Positions 5,635 to 7,986 of a stretch of 7,986 nt of DNA are shown in pieces (position 1 is the first letter of the stretch; each line of letters begins with the position of its first letter). The DNA is from JABDPF01 sp037384065. Lineage in GTDB: Bacteria > Pseudomonadota > Gammaproteobacteria > Xanthomonadales > SZUA-36. The position numbers were made by a program, and so were the translations under genes. The notes beneath the pieces were generated by a model. It did not search any database. It saw only the letters and a list, made by a program, of their open reading frames with translations, and was not told where the DNA came from. The DNA lies in NCBI GenBank assembly GCA_037384065.1, contig JARROJ010000117.1, positions 1 to 7,986 on the forward strand. The letters are read 5' to 3'.

Positions 5635-5742
5635 TTTGCCTTGCTCCCGATCTGGGACTAAAGTTCACCAAAGCCTATTAGTCTATCAATTTCGGGCTCC
5701 GGGCTGGATGGTTTCGGCCCTTTTCCCGACAGGAAATTCCAT
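5635..5742. promoter_or_regulatory. Divergent control region between cysS and pepQ
   Basis: This 108-bp gap must hold promoters for cysS (leftward) and pepQ (rightward). The A/T-rich part is 5671-5692, with TATTAG and TATCAA on the plus strand and TTGATA on the minus strand, but I find no hexamer pair with good spacing for either direction. The pepQ ribosome binding site AGGAAA lies at 5731-5736. No T-box-like or other riboswitch structure is evident upstream of cysS. Confidence 0.5.
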
Positions 5743-7080
5743 ATGAACGCCCAATACCAGGATCTCTACGGCGAGCACGTCAATGAAGTCCGCCGCCGCT
5801 GGGAAGCGGCGCTGGACGCCGCCGGGCTGGAGGCCGCCGTGGTCCATTCCGGCACGCCGATGTTCGGCTTTCTGGACGACTACGAGTACGCCTTTCGGCC
5901 CAACCCCCACTTCCTGTGGTGGTTGCCGCTCACGCACCACGCCGACAGCGTCCTTCTGATCCGTCCGAACCGCACACCGCGGCTGTTTTACTACCAGCCG
6001 GACGATTACTGGTACCTGCCGCCTTCCGACCCGGAGCCGTGGTGGGCGGATCACTTCGAGATCGAGGTGATGCGGCAGCCGGATGCGTGGATCGAAGCCG
6101 TGCGCGGTCAGTTACCGGGCGCCGCGGACGGCGGCGTGGCGGCGATCGGGGACGCGCCGGCGCTGGCGGGGGTGTTCGGGCCGGATGCGATCAATCCGCA
6201 ACGCCTGGTCGATCGGATCCACGTCGAGCGGACGCGCAAGACGCCCTACGAAGTCGCCTGCATGCAGGCGGCGGCCCGGTTGGCGGCCCGCGCCCATGTC
6301 GCGGCGGAGGCGGCCTTTCGCGAGGGCGCTTCCGAGTACGCGATTCACCTGCGGTACCTGGAGGCCTGTCGGCATACCGATCCGCAGTTGCCCTACAACA
6401 ACATCGTCGCGCTGAACGAGCATGGCGCCGTGCTGCACTACCAGCAGCGCGACACCGAACCGCCGGCGCAAAGCCGGTCGTTCCTGATCGATGCGGGGGC
6501 GGCCGTCCACTTTTACGCCTCCGACATCACCCGGACCTACGCCCGCGAGGACGGCGAATTTGCCGATCTGATCCAGGCGATGGAGGTGGTGCAGCGTGAA
6601 CTCGTCGCTGGCGTTCGGGCCGGCGTGGACTACCGCGACCTGTTCCTCGATTCCCACCTCGCGATCGCCGGCGTGTTGCACGATGCGGGCGTCATCCGGG
6701 TAACCCCGGAACGGGCCCTGGAGACCGGCTTGAGCCGCGTCTTCTACCCGCATGGGCTGGGGCATTTCCTCGGTCTGCAGGTGCATGACGTGGCCGGCCT
6801 GATCGATAACGACGGCGCCCCGATACCGCGCCCCGAAGGCCACCCGGCGCTGCGCCTGACGCGCGTGCTCGAACCCGGCAACGTGTTGACCGTGGAGCCC
6901 GGCCTCTATTTCATCGACACGCTGCTCGAGAAATGGCGCGCCGGACCGGATGCATCGATGATCGACTGGGACCGCGTCGACGCGCTGCGGCCGTACGGCG
7001 GCATCCGGATCGAGGACAACGTGCTGGTGGGGGATGACGGCTGCGATGACCTGACCCGACGGGCCTTCGCCGAGCTCTGA
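5743..7080 (+). CDS. pepQ: Xaa-Pro dipeptidase (prolidase, OPAA type)
   Basis: The enzyme cleaves dipeptides ending in proline, acting late in intracellular peptide breakdown, with two metal ions, typically manganese. It has 445 residues, close to E. coli PepQ (443), and no signal peptide. The N-terminal domain (1-160) contains the family feature HSGTPMFGFLDDYEYAFRPN, and the C-terminal pita-bread domain carries all five expected metal ligands: Asp250 in FLIDAGA, Asp261 in ASDITRTYA, His341 in HGLGHFLGL, Glu385 in LTVEPGLYF, and Glu424 in GGIRIEDNV. HDVAG (348-352) and RPEGHP (363-368) are also typical of the PepQ/OPAA group. Alteromonas relatives also hydrolyse organophosphates as a side activity, which cannot be judged from this sequence. 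The ATG follows AGGAAA at 6 nt. It is transcribed alone and is convergent with the next gene. Confidence 0.95.
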   Translation: MNAQYQDLYGEHVNEVRRRWEAALDAAGLEAAVVHSGTPMFGFLDDYEYAFRPNPHFLWWLPLTHHADSVLLIRPNRTPRLFYYQPDDYWYLPPSDPEPWWADHFEIEVMRQPDAWIEAVRGQLPGAADGGVAAIGDAPALAGVFGPDAINPQRLVDRIHVERTRKTPYEVACMQAAARLAARAHVAAEAAFREGASEYAIHLRYLEACRHTDPQLPYNNIVALNEHGAVLHYQQRDTEPPAQSRSFLIDAGAAVHFYASDITRTYAREDGEFADLIQAMEVVQRELVAGVRAGVDYRDLFLDSHLAIAGVLHDAGVIRVTPERALETGLSRVFYPHGLGHFLGLQVHDVAGLIDNDGAPIPRPEGHPALRLTRVLEPGNVLTVEPGLYFIDTLLEKWRAGPDASMIDWDRVDALRPYGGIRIEDNVLVGDDGCDDLTRRAFAEL

Positions 7081-7095
7081 CCGAAAACCGTTCGG
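7081..7095 (+). other. Small hairpin directly after pepQ
   Basis: CCGAA-AACCG-TTCGG begins at the base after the pepQ stop codon and can form a 5-bp stem. No T-tract follows. It is the only clear inverted repeat I see in the 84-bp convergent gap 7081-7164, so its role in transcript ending is uncertain. Confidence 0.25.
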
Positions 7096-7164
7096 CCGTG
7101 TCGGCGCGACCGGGCGCCAGGCTGTTTCATGGGCCAGGTTCCGGCCGCCGCCGGGCGACCGGAT

Positions 7165-7800
7165 TTATTCGCCGATGATGCCCAGGCCCTCGAGCGCAGC
7201 GACCTCGACCCGGCTCACCGGACCGTGGTTCCAGATCGTGCTTTCACTGCCGAGGTTGATCCGTTTCTCGTCTTCGGCGAGGTTTCTGACCGATTCCACC
7301 AGGCCGGTTTCGTTCAGCGTGCGCGCGACGATGCGGTCGAGTTCGGTCGCGTACGGATCGCCGATGATCCGGCGCATCGCCTCGTTGGCCGCCGTCAGGT
7401 CGTCCGGAAAAAGGTGATTGCCGGTCAGCAGCCGATACTGGTCTGAGGCCATCTGCAGCGAGGTCAGCGAGCAGTAGGCGTCGTCCAGCACGCCGATCAC
7501 GCCGAGTTCGTCCGGAATCACGTCGTCGTCCTCGATCCAGTAGGAATGCGCCATGTCGAGGATGCGCTGCATGTCGCGCTCCAGGCCCACGTTGTGCGCC
7601 GCCGTGAACGCGACTTTCATCATGTAGGGTACGAGCTCGATATATGCCAGCACGAAACCCGCGCCACGCGCCAGCTGCGCGGGCCCGGGTTCGAGACCGC
7701 GGCGCTCGGCGACGGCCGCCAGCAGTTCGGTCAGATCGCCGGCGGCCTGATCGCTATCGGTCGCCCGGCCGATCATGGATTCGATGGTGGCGGTGTCCAC
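7165..7800 (-). CDS. Uncharacterised protein with a YkvA/DUF1232-like signature
   Basis: I do not recognise this 211-residue protein by name. The clearest landmark is YWIEDDDVIPDELGVIGVLDDAYC (87-110). It resembles the core of the YkvA (DUF1232) family, in which a D-x-IPD segment is followed by a G-x-LDD segment; the function of that family is unknown. The region before it (44-70) is moderately hydrophobic, but I see no firm transmembrane helix and no signal peptide. The remainder looks helical and acidic, ending in VSRVEVAALEGLGIIGE. The GTG at 7800 is the longest start, with GAGG about 11 nt upstream. An ATG eight codons in (7776) lacks a ribosome binding site but cannot be excluded. It is convergent with pepQ and divergent from the gene at the right edge. 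Codon pattern and clean reading frame support a real gene. Confidence 0.75.
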   Translation of the reverse strand: MDTATIESMIGRATDSDQAAGDLTELLAAVAERRGLEPGPAQLARGAGFVLAYIELVPYMMKVAFTAAHNVGLERDMQRILDMAHSYWIEDDDVIPDELGVIGVLDDAYCSLTSLQMASDQYRLLTGNHLFPDDLTAANEAMRRIIGDPYATELDRIVARTLNETGLVESVRNLAEDEKRINLGSESTIWNHGPVSRVEVAALEGLGIIGE

Positions 7801-7837
7801 GCGTTGGGAAGCCTCGAAGGTCGTGCAAGCCGCCGCT

Positions 7838-7862
7838 ATTCTAGCAATTCGTATGCTAGTAT
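7838..7862. promoter_or_regulatory. Palindrome with mirrored extended -10-like sequences
   Basis: The arms AT-n-CTAGCA (7838-7846) and TGCTAG-n-AT (7854-7862) form an inverted repeat around a 7-bp centre. Read outward, each arm gives an extended -10-like element: TGC-TAGTAT on the plus strand toward the gene starting at 7899, and TGC-TAGAAT on the minus strand toward the gene starting at 7800. Neither has a convincing -35 hexamer. It could be a pair of divergent promoters, a dimeric regulator site, or both. Confidence 0.45.
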
Positions 7863-7898
7863 GCGCGCCTCGGCCCCTTGCCAGGATACTCCGTTCCC

Positions 7899-7986
7899 GT
7901 GCTGCTGCTGTCGCTGATCACCCTGTTCGCCGGCCCGCTCCTGTTCCAGTGGCTGAAGACGTCGCACGTGCTCGCCCGCACCCTCG
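7899..7986 (+). CDS. Start of a probable membrane protein (cut by the window edge)
   Basis: Only the first 29 codons are present. They begin LLLSLITLFAGPLLFQWL after the start residue, a strongly hydrophobic stretch suited to a first membrane segment, followed by a basic KTSHVLARTL. The GTG at 7899 has CAGGA 12 nt upstream. The frame is closed by a TAG at 7857-7859, and the only earlier alternative is a TTG at 7878 without a ribosome binding site. A transporter is possible, but the fragment is too short to assign a family. Confidence 0.55.
   Translation, partial: MLLLSLITLFAGPLLFQWLKTSHVLARTL

Noticed and set aside
5635..5742. Riboswitch or T-box upstream of cysS
   Set aside because: The leader is at most about 100 nt and shows no terminator/antiterminator pair or T-box sequence. 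T-boxes are also essentially a Gram-positive feature.
7546..7917. Plus-strand frame of 123 codons ending at 7917
   Set aside because: It runs antisense through the 7165-7800 gene and ends inside the start of the right-edge gene. The GTG at 7899 in another frame, with a ribosome binding site and a hydrophobic start, is better supported.

Overview
This GC-rich window carries eight complete or nearly complete protein genes and the first codons of a ninth. All are closely packed chromosomal genes typical of a gammaproteobacterium: an OprF/OmpA-type porin, DksA, YidD, a SufE-family protein, an OPAA-type Xaa-Pro dipeptidase, and a pair of REP-like palindromes of the kind common in Pseudomonas, Xanthomonas and their relatives. 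I cannot place the organism more precisely. I see no tRNA, rRNA, insertion sequence, prophage gene or CRISPR array.

Layout. On the minus strand at the left, yidD (1528-1737) reads toward a dihydroorotase gene, pyrC (139-1485), and the two may be cotranscribed. A 179-bp divergent region (1738-1916) separates them from dksA (1917-2345, plus). It holds a good sigma-70-type promoter and a leader that could fold. A terminator follows dksA, then a second clear promoter, then an OmpA/OprF-like gene (2543-3613, plus). The convergent gap 3614-3805 holds a hairpin, a REP-like palindrome and a possible terminator for the next operon. That operon is minus-strand cysS followed by sufE (5634 to 3806), with the sufE ribosome binding site lying in the last two cysS codons. 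A 108-bp divergent gap leads to pepQ (5743-7080, plus). Convergent to it is an uncharacterised gene (7165-7800, minus) with a YkvA/DUF1232-like signature. A divergent gap with a short palindrome then leads to the start of a probable membrane protein that runs off the right edge.

Functions. The window is a mixture of housekeeping roles: pyrimidine synthesis (pyrC), membrane-protein insertion (yidD), ppGpp-linked transcription control (dksA), envelope anchoring (ompA-like), cysteine charging and sulfur transfer for Fe-S clusters (cysS, sufE), and proline-peptide turnover (pepQ). No single pathway unites them.

I found no convincing new multi-gene system. The points most worth a second look are family-level variations: a dihydroorotase with Gln in place of the first metal-binding His, a DksA that keeps only two of its four zinc cysteines and has Glu for the second tip aspartate, an inverted pair of identical 23-bp REP-like units, a mirrored -10-like palindrome between the last two genes, and the YkvA-like unknown protein.
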